Positions 1 to 10,599 of a stretch of 64,000 nucleotides of DNA are shown one piece after another. Under the pieces are notes generated by a model, which was not told the DNA's origin, searched no databases, and was given only the letters and a program-made list of their open reading frames with translations. A program made the translations under genes and the position numbers. Position 1 is the first letter of the stretch, and each line of letters starts with the position of its first letter. The stretch lies in assembly GCA_037127315.1 (NCBI GenBank), contig JBBBDQ010001935.1, forward strand, positions 3,524,001 through 3,588,000. Direction: 5' to 3'. Source of the DNA: Ascarosepion bandense. Lineage: Eukaryota > Mollusca > Cephalopoda > Sepiida > Sepiidae.

Positions 1-261
1 TTCAGACTTTTATTTCAATAACCCACCTTTCTAGGTTCATGGTCTCGGACAACAATCACTCCCATTTTATTTCATTTGTCAGTTCCACTCAGACGGGCTT
101 TTACCCCAAGAACAGCTAGTTTGTGAGAACCGACTCATGAGATGATGCTTCCTTGAACTCTACAATGTTAACCTCTTTAATCGAATCGCATATCGTTAAT
201 GAAACTCCTTATACTCATAATCTTTGCTTTCGACTCATACATGCATAGCACACGCTTCATT

Positions 262-828
262 CAGTAACTTAATAATTACTAATAAATTAAATAATTACTA
301 AATAATTAAATAATTACTAATAAATTAAATAATTGCTAAATAAATTAAATAATTACTAAATAAATTAAATAATTACTAAATAAATTAAATAATTACTAAA
401 TAAATTAAATAATTACTAAATTAATTAAATAATTACTAATAAATTAAATAATTACTAAATAATTAAATAATTACTAATAAATTAAATAATTACTAAATAA
501 TTAAATAATTACTAATAAATTAAATAATTACTAAATAATTAAATAATTACTAAATAATTAAATAATTACTAATAAATTAAATAATTACTAAATAATTAAA
601 TAATTACTAATAAATTAAATAATTACTAAATAATTAAATAATTACTAATAAATTAAATAATTACTAAATAATTACTAATAAATTAAATAATTACTAAATA
701 ATTAAATAATTACTAATAAATTAAATAATTACTAAATAATTAAATAATTACTAATAAATTAAATAATTACTAAATAATTAAATAATTACTAATAAATTAA
801 ATAATTACTAAATAATTAAATAATTACT
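262..828. repeat. AT-only tandem repeat array
   Basis: About 570 bp built from two alternating monomers of about 19-20 nt, one with core ATTACTAATAAATTAAATA and one with core ATTACTAAATAATTAAATA. The first third is less regular (variant TAAATAAATTAAATAATTAC). The alternation makes a higher-order unit near 39 bp. No coding content. Confidence 0.9.
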
Positions 829-1074
829 ACCTTCAGTAGCTCTTGCTTTGGATTAAGTTTATTGATAATAAAAAAAAGTTACTTCTAAATTCGATTCGAA
901 CTCGTGACATACTTTATTCCGAAGCATTTGCTAAAGGGTAAATAGTCCTGGTATTTAAGTGCGTGGAGACAAGTAAACGGAAAACACCGGGCACGAATAA
1001 TCAATGATATTGAATATTCACTGCTAATCACCTCGTTATGAAAGTGTTCCTCACGCAAACGTCGTCAATTCGCC

Positions 1075-1295
1075 ACTCTTTTCAGCTCCCCTTCCTCCAT
1101 TTGCAGTCAATCATCATCGAAGCTTTCCCGCTCTACTCACTCCCGCCACGGGCATCTATTGTATCTTCTTCTTCCGGTTTTCTTTCTTTTCTTTGCGTAG
1201 TTTCCCAACTTTCTCCCAAATATCGCTTTTACCTTTTTCTTGTTTATCAATCGTGGAACACCTTCATCTCTTTCTCTCTCTTTTTCTCTCTTTCT

Positions 1296-1337
<42 letters not shown>

Positions 1338-1510
1338 CAAAGTTTACATCTTCCACTTCCGTTCTCTTTCTTGCCTCTCTCTTTTTCTTGCGCAGGCGCA
1401 CACTATTTTCAAAATTCTCTTTTCCCCTTCCAATCTTTCATCTACTCATTTCTTTTCTCGCATTCCCGCCACTTTAAACATTATTCTTTCTGTCTATCTC
1501 TCTCTATTTC
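1075..1510. repeat. pyrimidine-rich low-complexity DNA with (CT)n core
   Basis: Strand-asymmetric C/T-rich sequence with an uninterrupted (CT)n run at roughly 1297-1335. Open frames here are serine/leucine/phenylalanine-rich on plus and Arg-Glu repeats on minus, as expected from the repeat. I do not call a gene. Confidence 0.85.
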
Positions 1511-1513
1511 TTG

Positions 1514-1645
1514 GGCACCTCGACGTGGTGTAATCGTTAGTAATCCCACTGAAATCATTTACACCTGAGTAGTGAGTTCGATCCTCACTGGGTGTCCCAA
1601 ACTTTCGCCCTTGTGCCACATCTAAGCGGCGCTTGGAAATTTACC
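1514..1645 (+). mobile_element. SINE2 (tRNA-derived SINE), copy 1
   Basis: The tRNA-like head has an A-box region GACGTGGTGTAATCGTTAG and B box GAGTTCGATCCTC, followed by a 3' part ending in GCCACATCTAAGCGGCGCTT. Head and tail recur at 2683, 26775-27370, 44586 (minus) and 54078, which defines a dispersed family. tRNA-derived SINEs of this design are known from octopus; the family name is not checked here. Confidence 0.8.
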
Positions 1646-2055
1646 TATCTCTCTCTATATTTTTTTTATTTTATTTAACTCACTTTTTTTTTTCAAAATG
1701 TTTTTACATTATTCTATCTTTTCCTCTCTTCTTCTCTTTTCTCCTTCTCCCTCGACCCCCTCGTTCTTTTCCTTCTGTTAACACTCCTTTGTCAGCTCTT
1801 AAAAAATCTGTGACCTCTTTCTTGATGTTTCTTTCTTTTTAAATTCATAACCTTAATTTCTTTGCTATGCTTTCTTTCTGTCTTTCTTTTCTCTTTTTCA
1901 TGCCCCTCTTTTTCTCTTTGTCTCCATCTCCTCCTACTTCAGTAATTATCTCTCCTCTTATTATCCCCACATTCAATCCTGCTTAGACTTTCAAATTTCA
2001 CCCGACTTGAAATTTCAGTTTTCTTTCTTTTTCTTTCATTTTTAACTCATACGCC
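1646..2055. repeat. T/C-rich low-complexity stretch
   Basis: Runs of T and TTTC/TTCTC motifs with no recognisable gene or element. The 69-residue open frame at 1633-1842 is Leu/Phe/Ser-biased and is rejected as coding. Confidence 0.6.
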
Positions 2056-2676
<621 letters not shown>

Positions 2677-2682
2677 TTCTTG

Positions 2683-2822
2683 GGTTCCTCGACGTAGTGT
2701 AATGGTTAGCAAACTTATCTCGCTAGAACCAATTACAACTGAGTAGCGAGTTCGATCCTCTCCTGGGTGTCCCATACTTTCACCCTTGTACCACATCTAA
2801 GCAGTGCTTAGAAAATCAGCTA
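2683..2822 (+). mobile_element. SINE2 copy 2
   Basis: Starts with CCTCGACGTAGTGTAATGG (A-box region), has B box GAGTTCGATCCTC and the family 3' part CCACATCTAAGCAGTGCTTAG. Lies immediately 3' of the TCTA array, so the array may have grown at an old insertion boundary. Confidence 0.85.
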
Positions 2823-3930
2823 TCTGTCTTTCTTTAATTCTCGGTTTTTTACTAATCTCTCTTTAATGTTAGACTTAGTCTCTTTCCATTGTTTTTTTCT
2901 TTCTTTTGTTTCTTTTATTCATTATATGTGTTTTTTACTGCTTTTTCTTTTCTTTTTTTCTTTTTTAAATTAGTGCTGACTTGGTACAAAGCTATCATGG
3001 TGGTGGCGGCGGATAAGTATCACGGCGGTGGGGAGCAGGTATGATCATTAGGTAAGGTCAGGAGAGACAAAACACCTGGCGTCGAAGATGAGACTAGCGT
3101 GATGGCCATTTTGCACTTTGGCAGCCCACACTTGCTTCCGTCAAACTTCATCATCTTCTCCAAAATTGCACCTTCACCCATATCCTCTATTACCACTAAC
3201 CCAACTTCAGGCAAAACCCCGGCCAGTGTCAACCACCATCCACCATAAATAGTTGTTTTTTTTTCCTTTCTTTTCATTTCTATATTCTTCCCCTCTCTCA
3301 ATCTTTTCGTTTTATAAATTTTATCGTTAATCGAATTAGTTGATGAATGTTTTTTTCCACAGTCGTAGCTTGGTTTTCGATCCCGAGTACATGCCACGTA
3401 AATTAATGCTGATTTTCAAGGTATGCATTTTCTAATTTGTAAGATTATCGCAACAGAATCTTCCCAATGATCACTTTCCGTTGGTCCAAGTTCGATTCCT
3501 GATCTCTGTAGAGTATTTGAAATCCGTGAATATAAAGAATAAGCATCCCATCTTAATCCGTTGTTCAAGCTTTTGTTAAAGATGTGATTTCAGGTATGAA
3601 ATTTGAAAGGTACTGTAATTTACATAAAAATAGTCAAACAATTCTTTACTAATCAGTACATTTTTGTAATTTTAAAATTTGAAATACCAACTCATTATAA
3701 ATCAGTTTGTTCATTAGATTTCTAATTTCTGCAGCGCTATGGTATTTACCGCCCATTCTCCATTCATCTGCTTAAGTCCATCAGGTATGTCATGCGCTGA
3801 TTTCCCTAGTCTCTTAATATTAAAAAGAAAACGTTTATAACAGAGGGACTTTTAAACCGTAAATAAAGTGAGAATAAATACATCAAATCCCATACATGGT
3901 ACAATACAAAATAAAGAAATAAATCTCACA
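2823..3930. other. no recognised gene; one 125-residue minus-strand ORF
   Basis: T-rich DNA to about 2990, then a moderately GC-rich patch at 3000-3240. An open frame at 3020-3397 on minus covers the patch, but I see no domain, signal peptide or repeat, and its N-terminal third is Lys/Arg-rich low complexity. It could be an old exon or chance; I cannot assign it. Confidence 0.35.
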
Positions 3931-4440
3931 CGTCTATTGAACAGGTGTAGAGGCTCATCCCTTGTTCCCTGTTTAGGATGTGGTATCCGGTTTTCTCTTT
4001 TCCAAACTTCTCACTTTTTTTTTCAATTGGAGTAGATAGATTACACTATCGCCCGGTTCACACTCCACCCACGTCTATTGAACAGGTGAAGAGGCTCATC
4101 CCTTGTTCCCTGTTTAGGATGTGGTATCCGGTTTTCTCTTTTCCAAACTACACTTTTTTTTTTCAATTGGAGTAGATAGACTAAACTATCTCCCGGTTCA
4201 CACTCCATCCACATCTATTGAACAGGTGTAGAGGCTCATCCCTTGTTCCCTGTTTAGGATGTGGTTTCCGGTTTTCTCTTTTCCAATCTTTTCACTCTTT
4301 TCTTTTTTTTTCAACTGGAGTAGATAGACTAAACTATCGCCCGGTTCACACTCCATCCACGTCTATTGAACAGGTATAGAGGCTCAACCTTTGTTCCCTG
4401 TTTAGGAAGTGGTTTCCGGTTTTCTCTTTTCCAATCTTTT
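3931..4440 (+). repeat. tandem-repeat body of a LINE-tailed retroposon, copy 1
   Basis: About 3.6 units starting at 3931, 4072, 4212 and 4360 (141, 140 and 148 bp), each with GTCTATTGAACAGGT, CCTTGTTCCCTGTTTAGGA and GGAGTAGATAGA. The last unit runs straight into the 3' tail of the CR1-like LINE at 4441. The same units with the same tail occur on minus at 25948-26770. Confidence 0.88.
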
Positions 4441-4510
4441 CACTCTTACGTAGCCCCCGGCACATCAGTGGCGTTACCACCTTGTTCGGGGTGATATGAT
4501 TAAAAAAAAA
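4441..4510 (+). mobile_element. LINE-A 3' terminus
   Basis: Carries the LINE-A 3' end signature (GCACATCAGTGGCGTTACC, GGGGTGATATGATTAAAA) that ends many copies here, at 8343, 15833, 16845, 44524 and 53699 on plus and 8450, 25948 and 51967 on minus. Here it terminates a tandem-repeat body instead of LINE coding sequence. Confidence 0.85.
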
Positions 4511-5055
4511 ATGCATAAAACAATAAACAAAAAACTATACACACGCAAAAAGAAGGAAGGGAATTCATACACAGACAGGCTTAGCCACTCAACCATTATT
4601 TAGGAAGGATTATAGGCCTCTGAGATATCCAGAGCAACAGCTCGAGCTTTGCTGTTTTTATCAAGAGCAAAAAAGTGGGTAGAAATTAACACACACTGAT
4701 TTAAAGAAGTGGAAAAAGGAAAAAAAAGAGAAAGTTGGCATAAATCCATACATTCACAAATTTTAACAAACACAATTTTTTTAGAAAATAAGAAAATTCA
4801 TTCAAAAGTTTTCTTTTGAAAATATTTATTCAAAAGGATTTTCCCAGATTTAAACCTTAAAAAATGAGACCACTTGCAACCCAAATCTACACTGTTCAGA
4901 GTAATCTACTACTTAACCCATAGTTAATAATACTACTAATAATAATACTTGTTATTATTACATAATAGCTAAGCTGATGTTTGTTGATAGAATGAAGCAG
5001 CGTATAGCATCCCGCACGTTTGGCTCCTAAAGTGTGCTAAGCGACATCAAACCCA
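4511..5055. other. no gene; small LINE-A fragment at the right end
   Basis: Mostly A-rich sequence without assignable features. At about 4975-5055 plus, sequence resembling the LINE-A linker (residues like KQRIAS, then a Gly/Ser-like end) matches the minus-strand fragment at 57000-57060, so a short relic is present. Confidence 0.4.
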
Positions 5056-5083
5056 TTATTCCATTTTATTAAAAAATGTTGGG

Positions 5084-5287
5084 AAAGGTATTAATCCGTC
5101 TCTTCCTTCCAGTTATGGGTTAAATAGCAGGACAGATTGGGTTCTATAGCCTTGGTCGGCAACCAGTCTACCGCAGAAAGCAATGGCAACCTACTGTGGG
5201 ATAATCTTCTGCCCAGTCAGTTATGTCTCTTTCGAGACATGATCGCCCAAGCGTGTATCACGTATGGCACTTAACTGACTGACTGAT
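5084..5287 (+). mobile_element. SINE1 3' part
   Basis: 5'-truncated copy of the most abundant SINE here. It has the conserved core (TTATGGGTTAAATAGCAGGA), the middle part (GGCAACCAGTCTACCGCAGA), the hairpin ATGTCTCTTTCGAGACAT and the end (TGGCACTTAACTGACTGACT). At least twelve other copies or pieces lie in the window. Confidence 0.9.
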
Positions 5288-5570
5288 TTGCTTGCAAATT
5301 CTCTTCCAACTCCATACTTGACTCGTTTGGAGTTTCCACATCCGGTTTCTTACGTATAACTGAGACAAAACTGAGTGGTGTATATAAAACCCTGTCTTTG
5401 GTCTTTAATTTTATTTCTAAGATGTCTTCCCTAAAACAAATGGAGGTAATGGAATTCTAATCATCGTCTTATAGAAATGTTCCTTGAACTTCCTTCTATC
5501 CTCTCTAAATTCTTTAACTATCAACTCGCGGCTTTTATTCTTACTTGTTGGAAGTTCTCATCTGCAGTTG

Positions 5571-5692
5571 GATTACAGTCATATCACGTTGAATACACCG
5601 GTTCTCGCTCGATCACCAAAGTTTAACAACGTTGAGCCTAATCAGTACTTAGATGGGTGACCGCTTGGGAATACCAGGTGCTGTAAGCGTTT
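5571..5692 (+). mobile_element. 5S rRNA-like module of chimeric SINE1, copy 1
   Basis: About 120 nt resembling metazoan 5S rRNA along its length: CACGTTGAATACACCGGTTC near the start, GATCACCAAAGTTTAACAAC across the internal A-box region, CAGTACTTAGATGGGTGACC across the intermediate element and C box, and GGGAATACCAGGTGCTGTAA at the end. Several changes from a functional 5S gene, and it runs into a tRNA-like module within about 10 nt, so it is read as the 5' end of a SINE. Confidence 0.82.
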
Positions 5693-5880
5693 AGTGACGG
5701 GTGTGGTGCAGTGGATAGCGACTCGGAAAGAGAATTCGGTGAGCCGAGTTCGAATTCCAGTTAAATACCATGCATTCACTTAAGCGCTGGTACCCTTGGT
5801 AAAGGTATTAATCCGTCCCTTCCCCCAGTTATGGGTTAAATAACAAGGGTATGACTTGGGGACCCTGCCCTTAAAAACAA
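5693..5880 (+). mobile_element. tRNA-like module and core of SINE1 (same insertion)
   Basis: GTGTGGTGCAGTGGATAGC matches an A box and GAGTTCGAATTCC a B box. The SINE1 core follows (TTATGGGTTAAATAACA). The 3' third is missing or replaced; the next recognisable element is RTE copy 1 in opposite orientation. Confidence 0.85.
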
Positions 5881-5915
5881 ATCCCAATGAATCTTGATAC
5901 TCGAAAAGAAAAAAG

Positions 5916-6544
5916 TATTCTTCTTCTATGTGCCCTGTCCCTTCAGGACGTAGGCGATCATGGCTCTCCACGTCTCCCTATCCCTTGTGGCTCTTAGTAT
6001 GTTTGCTCCTGTTGCTCCTGACAACCCCCGTTCCGTCATCCACCTGATCAGACCCTGCAAATATGTTATCCGCTGCCTTCCTCTGTCTCTCCTTCCTTCT
6101 ATCTGTCCAGTCAGTATCAGGTTCTCCAGGCTCTCCTTCCTCATTGCGTGTCCCAGGAACTTCAGTTGTCTCTTCCTGATGCTCAGCATCAATTTCTTTT
6201 TTGTTGCCATTCTTTCTAACACTTCGTCGTTGCTTGTATGCTCAGTCCACGATATCCGTAGCATCCTTCTGTAGAACCACATTTCGGCCGCTTCCAGTTT
6301 TGTCCTCATTTTCGTTGATATTGTCCAGCATTCACAGCCGTATTGAAGAACTGACATCACGTAGCAGTCTAGCACTCTTTTCTTCGTTTCTATTGAGATC
6401 TTCCTGTGTGTTAGTATTTTGCTAATCTTCGTCCTTTGCCATGCCAATTCGCCTTCGGATCTCCGTGTCGCACTTTCCATCTCCTGTTAGAACACTTCCT
6501 AGGTACTTAAATTCTTGTACTTGTTTGATTCTGTTATCCCCCAC
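5916..6544 (-). pseudogene. RTE-type LINE copy 1, 3' end of ORF2
   Basis: Minus-strand fragment encoding the region C-terminal to the RT core: FKYLGSVLTGDGKCDTEIRR, then VLDCYVMSVLQYGCECWTIS, MWFYRRMLRISWTEH, RKRQLKFLGHAMRKE and LKGQGT at the end. The order matches BovB/RTE ORF2 as I know it. About 11 bp are missing (relative to copy 2) near 6430, which breaks the frame. The element ends in a short GAA-type tail. Near-identical to copy 2, so it looks young. A possible TSD is AAAAAAGTATT at 5907-5917 and AAAAAGGTATT at 6563-6573, with an 18-nt filler at 6545-6562. Confidence 0.85.
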
Positions 6545-6659
6545 CAACAATAAATTGTTGAATGAAAAAGGTATTACCAGCAATAAATAAATAAAATTTA
6601 GTTGGCAATAAATGACCCGCCGAGGTTGATCTGCCATAAAAACAAAACAACCAACAATC

Positions 6660-8410
6660 ATCTGTAGTTCCTGTTTTTTAAAAGCTCTAGAGAGCTCTCT
6701 GACCCTTCTAACTATCGCCTTCTCAGCCTTTTACCGCTTTTTGGCAAAGTATTCATAGCTATTATCAATGCTGAAATAATTTATCATCGCACACCCAACA
6801 AACTATTCTCTGACAAGCAGCATGGCTTCCGCTTCTCTAAGTCTACCGTTAATGTGCTAACGGCCATCACTGAATATATTAAGCTCTTGATAAGAAAAGC
6901 AAAGTTCGAGTTGATGCCCTGGATATATCAAAGACCTTTGACAGGGATTGGTATGCTAGCCTTCTGCGTAAGCTACGGAGCAATAAGTGAACGATTGATT
7001 GATTTGATACAATCGTACCTGTCATATCGTAAAATGAAGGTCGTTTCAGCGGGTATGCTTCTAAGTCCTTTCATGTGAACGCAGGTATCCAACAACGCGT
7101 TATCCTAGTTCCTACGCTTTCCCTGAACTTTATCAATGTTATTTCTGATGTAATCAGTTCCCAAGTAGATATTTATGAAGATGTCACCACAACTTACTCC
7201 CGTCTCAATAAGAAATCTGACAAACCTCGGTGCTGCTCTTGGAAAGGACCTCCAATCTGTGACTGATTATGTAAGAAATGGCTCGTAAATTTTAATGCTT
7301 CCAAAACGAAGCTCTTTTAAGCAACGCAGAAAAGCTTTCTTACTTTGCATCAGCATATATCACATTAGTCTCCCAGAAAGCAATACAATACGCCTCTTCA
7401 GCCTCACTCTCACAGCCGATCTCAAGTGGAATGTCGATATCGGATCAATACCTACATCTTATGTTAAGAAGGTTGGGTTACTCTGCCGGGTTATAAAGGT
7501 TTTCTCATCAGAACCCATCTTGCATATTTATAAATCTGCCATTGGACCGTGCATTGAATACTGTTGTAGTATCTGGTCAGGATCGTCTGCTATTCATTTC
7601 GGGGTTGTAGTATCTGGTCAGGATCGTCTGCTATTCATTTCGGGGTTGTAGTATCTGGTCAGGATCGTCTGCTATTCATTTCGGGGTTGTAGTATCTAGT
7701 CAGGATCGTCTGCTATTCATTTCGGGGTTGTAGTATCTGGTCAGGATCGTCTGCTATTCATTTCGGGGTTGTAGTATCTAGTCAGGATCGTCTGCTATTC
7801 ATTTCGGGGTTGTAGTATCTGGTCAGGATCGTCTGCTATTCATTTCGGGGTTGTAGTATCTAGTCAGGATCGTCTGCTATTCATTTCGGGGTTGTAGTAT
7901 CTGGTCAGGATCGTCTGCTATTCATTTCGGGGTTCCTGAAAAAATCAAAGGAAAGATCTGCAATGTAATCAATCCCAATTTGGCAGCGCGACTTTAATTA
8001 ACTTCTCACCTACTGGATGTGACCTCCCTCTGTCTTTTCTACAAATATTTTCACGGCTTCATTCCTTGGTGTCCTTTCCACATTTATTTACTCGTGCTAC
8101 TAGATTGGCAATTTGGTTCCATCTTTTTACCGTCAAAATAAGCAATTATAACCGCCAATCCTACTCTAACAGATTCTTTTATCGCAATTCCCGCCCGTGG
8201 AACTCCCTTTCGTATACTTGCTTCCCTGATAGCTACAATCTCCCATAATTTATATTCAACGTCAGTTGCCATCTTTTATGTCTTTGACTCCCATCTTTCT
8301 TTTATCCTTTTTTCGAAATCCTCCCTATCTTTTTTTCTCCCCACGCTGTAACCCCTTGTGCACCAGTGGCAGTACTTCCTTGCTTAGAATGAAACGATTA
8401 TAAAAAAGAA
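6660..8410 (+). pseudogene. LINE-A (CR1/jockey-like) RT fragment with 3' end
   Basis: Degenerate reverse transcriptase. Recognisable pieces are LFGKVFIAIINAEIIYHR and KQHGFRFSKSTVN (palm start), then NAGIQQRVILVPTLSLNFIN, a damaged active site reading IYEDVTTTYSRL where YADD is expected, then LTLTADLKWNVDI and LHIYKSAIGPCIEYCCSIWS, and a weak C-terminal CFPDSYNL. Stops and frameshifts interrupt it, and a 41-bp minisatellite sits inside the thumb/C-terminal region. It ends in the LINE-A 3' tail at 8343-8410. It cannot encode an active enzyme. Confidence 0.82.
7564..7932 (+). repeat. 41-bp minisatellite inside LINE-A ORF
   Basis: Nine units of 41 bp in exact register (369 bp), each containing TTGTAGTATCTGGTCAGGAT and GTCTGCTATTCATTTCGGGG. 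Differences are a single G/A (TCTGGT or TCTAGT). The single ancestral unit is the LINE coding segment for CCSIWSG..AIHFG. 41 is not a multiple of three, so each added unit shifts the frame. Confidence 0.95.
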
Positions 8411-8444
8411 AAAACATGTTGTGACAGATTTTATGATGAGTTTA

Positions 8445-8875
8445 GATATTTCTTTTTAATCATTTCACCCAAAGCGAGGCAGAACTGCCACTGGTGCGCA
8501 AGGGGGGGGGTTAAAGAAGAGGTGAGTTATTAAAAAGAGGAAAAAGTTACATGGGAGTCAGAGAATGAGTAAGAAAGGATGAGCATACAGGAGTGAAGAT
8601 GACTGCAAGAGAGTAAAGTGGAAAGAAAGAAGAACATGATACAAAGGTTGTCATGAAAAGGATGTGAGTCAAGAAGTTAAGAGATGGCAATTGACTTTGT
8701 ATTCAAATTCTTGGAGATTGTAATTTTCAGAGAAGCAAGTATACGGAAAGGAATTCCACAGGCGAGAAGTACAAGAAAAGCAGCTGTAGAGTAGAAGTTG
8801 AGGTTGCATTTGATTGGTTTCTCTGTAAAAGTGTCGGACCTAGCCGCTAGTCTAGTAGCTCGAGATAATTCGTTT
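8445..8875 (-). pseudogene. LINE-A 3' end, minus copy
   Basis: Begins at the 3' tail (complement of CCACTGGTGCGCAAGGGG and TTTTTAATCATTTCACCC) and runs 5' into the C-terminal coding region, ending near the segment complementary to TCTAGTAGCTCGAG. Arranged tail to tail with the preceding copy, about 40 bp apart. Confidence 0.78.
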
Positions 8876-8914
8876 TACTTTTCAGTTGTGGTTGTGAAAG
8901 TGTCATTGGGTAGC

Positions 8915-8915
<1 letters not shown>

Positions 8916-8971
<56 letters not shown>

Positions 8972-9151
8972 TTTTTTTTATTTTAGGGTTTGTCAGGGAG
9001 GATGGCGTTTCTATTTTGATATATTTGATGAGCTTTTTGTTTCGTTTTAAAACGGGAGGATGGAGAAGATTAACAGAATTTCTTCATGAGGGTTGCACAT
9101 TCTAAGTGTACTTAAGTAGAATGATTATTCCGGAGCTTATTTTGTTGTTAG

Positions 9152-9188
<37 letters not shown>
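8916..9188. repeat. (TA)n tract and (GAT)n tract
   Basis: A (TA)n run at about 8919-8968 and a (GAT)n run at 9154-9188. The sequence between them shows no gene. Confidence 0.85.
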
Positions 9189-9190
9189 AT

Positions 9191-9816
9191 ACAGTACTGT
9201 GCAAAAGTATTAGGTCAAAAACTATTTTATCTTTTATGAGGCATCAAAATAAAGTTTAAAATCACCCCTGTCCTAACACTTTTGCACACTACCGGTAGTG
9301 CGCAAAAGTATTAGGACAGGGGTGAGTTTCCTAAAAACCTCACTGGAATTTAAATACACAGTGAAAAGCCAAGTAAATTGGTAATAAATATTGATTATTT
9401 AAAACTAGGTGTAAAAGAAATGTATTAAAAAGAAGTTATATTTAGTTTTTCCTATTTTCTATTAAACAAGTTATTTTGAAACTACTCTATTGAACATCTA
9501 TGGGATATTTTGGATAAAAAAATTGATAAATGTAATGTTACTTCGCAAGACACACTTTGGGAACAAATACAAGCTGCTTGGCAGGAGATACCATTAAATA
9601 CATTGGAGAAGCTTGTGATGTCAATGCCTGACAGAATGAAGGCTGTGATCAAAGCAAAAGGCTATTAAACTAAATATTAAATTTATTTTGTAACAAGTAT
9701 TTTTTTTTTGTTAAAGTATTTGCTGAGTAAATCAAATGAACTTTAATTAAATTGTTTGTTTTCTGTCAATATGCCTCATAAATAATAAAATAGTTATTGT
9801 CCTAATATTTTTGCAC

Positions 9817-9822
<6 letters not shown>
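9191..9822 (+). mobile_element. compound Tc1 deletion derivative, copy T1
   Basis: Outer terminal repeats ACAGTACTGTGCAAAAGTAT and, inverted, CTAATATTTTTGCACAGTAC. Inside lies a palindromic junction of two more Tc1-like ends at 9265-9327 centred on CACTACCGGTAGTG. At 9479-9668 is the C-terminal transposase end (IEHLWDILDKK, LWEQIQAAWQEIP, MPDRMKAVIKAKGY, stop). The DDE catalytic core is absent, so it is non-autonomous. The same architecture occurs inverted at 33781-34410. Confidence 0.85.
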
Positions 9823-9847
<25 letters not shown>

Positions 9848-10235
9848 CACTACCGGCCATAATTATTGGGCCACCCCATGTTTGTTTAAAACAATGATGT
9901 GTTTCATACTATTTTTTAGTAATTATTGCTAAGTGAATAATTGTAAATGAAAATAGAAGGGTTCTTTTGTTAATATTGCACAATAACATGTGCATCAAAT
10001 GACTTTACAAATATTTAATAATTACCTATATTGCAGTTTCATCAATGAAAGAATGAAGAAAATTTAGGGTGATTCGGACACGTTCGGACAGGCTTCTGTG
10101 TCTTGTAAAATTTTGCTAAGTAATAATAAAAAAAGAACCATTCTATTTTCATTTATAATTATTCGCTTAAAAATAGTATGAAATACATCATTTCTTTTAA
10201 AAACAGGGGTGGCCTAATAATTATGACCGGTAGTG
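9848..10235. mobile_element. Tc1-type MITE
   Basis: 388 bp with about 30-bp terminal inverted repeats: left starts CACTACCGGCCATAATTATT, right is the complement of CACTACCGGTCATAATTATT. About two mismatches in the first 30 bp; homology continues weakly inward (AACAATGATG and CATCATTTC). No coding capacity. The left end abuts TA. Confidence 0.82.
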
Positions 10236-10324
10236 TGTCTATATATATATATATAATCTACAGGGTGCGATGGGTAAATTGTCGAAATTTGCTAATAATT
10301 ATGTCCGGTATATATACATATATA

Positions 10325-10340
10325 TAGATGTCTGTGGATA

Positions 10341-10393
<53 letters not shown>

Positions 10394-10576
10394 TCATGCA
10401 TTTACGCATCGTTCATTCAGTAATGAATTTGAACATTCTCGGCTACTGACGTGTGTTTACATTGTATATAACACGCTAAAGTCCGCCTTCCTCTATTGAG
10501 CGCCGATATCTCAGAGGTAGAATATCCTACTGATGAGCCGTGATATAGCAAAACAGATCTGTCTGCGGATGACTAT
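10325..10576 (+). mobile_element. hammerhead SINE copy H1 (degenerate, dimer-like)
   Basis: Upstream, a partial ribozyme end (AGATGTCTGTGGATAACTTT at about 10327) is followed by (TA)n, then the family 5' module (CGTTCATTCAGTAATGAATT), a tRNA-like A box (CTCAGAGGTAGAATA) and a second hammerhead motif with CTGATGA at 10530-10536 and GTC at 10561-10563. The B-box part is deleted. The core GAAA is changed to AAAA, so this copy should not cleave. It ends in TA/GT repeats. Confidence 0.75.
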
Positions 10577-10599
10577 ATGTGTGTGTGTGTGTGTGTGTT

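Noticed and set aside
1038..1568. 176-residue Ser/Leu/Phe-rich open frame
   Set aside because: Covers the (CT)n tract and the SINE2 head; composition explains it.
5571..5692. Functional 5S rRNA gene
   Set aside because: Several substitutions, no terminator T-run after the 3' end, and direct fusion to a tRNA-like SINE module at three loci.
7564..7932. CRISPR-like array
   Set aside because: 41-bp units are contiguous with no spacers and derive from LINE coding sequence.
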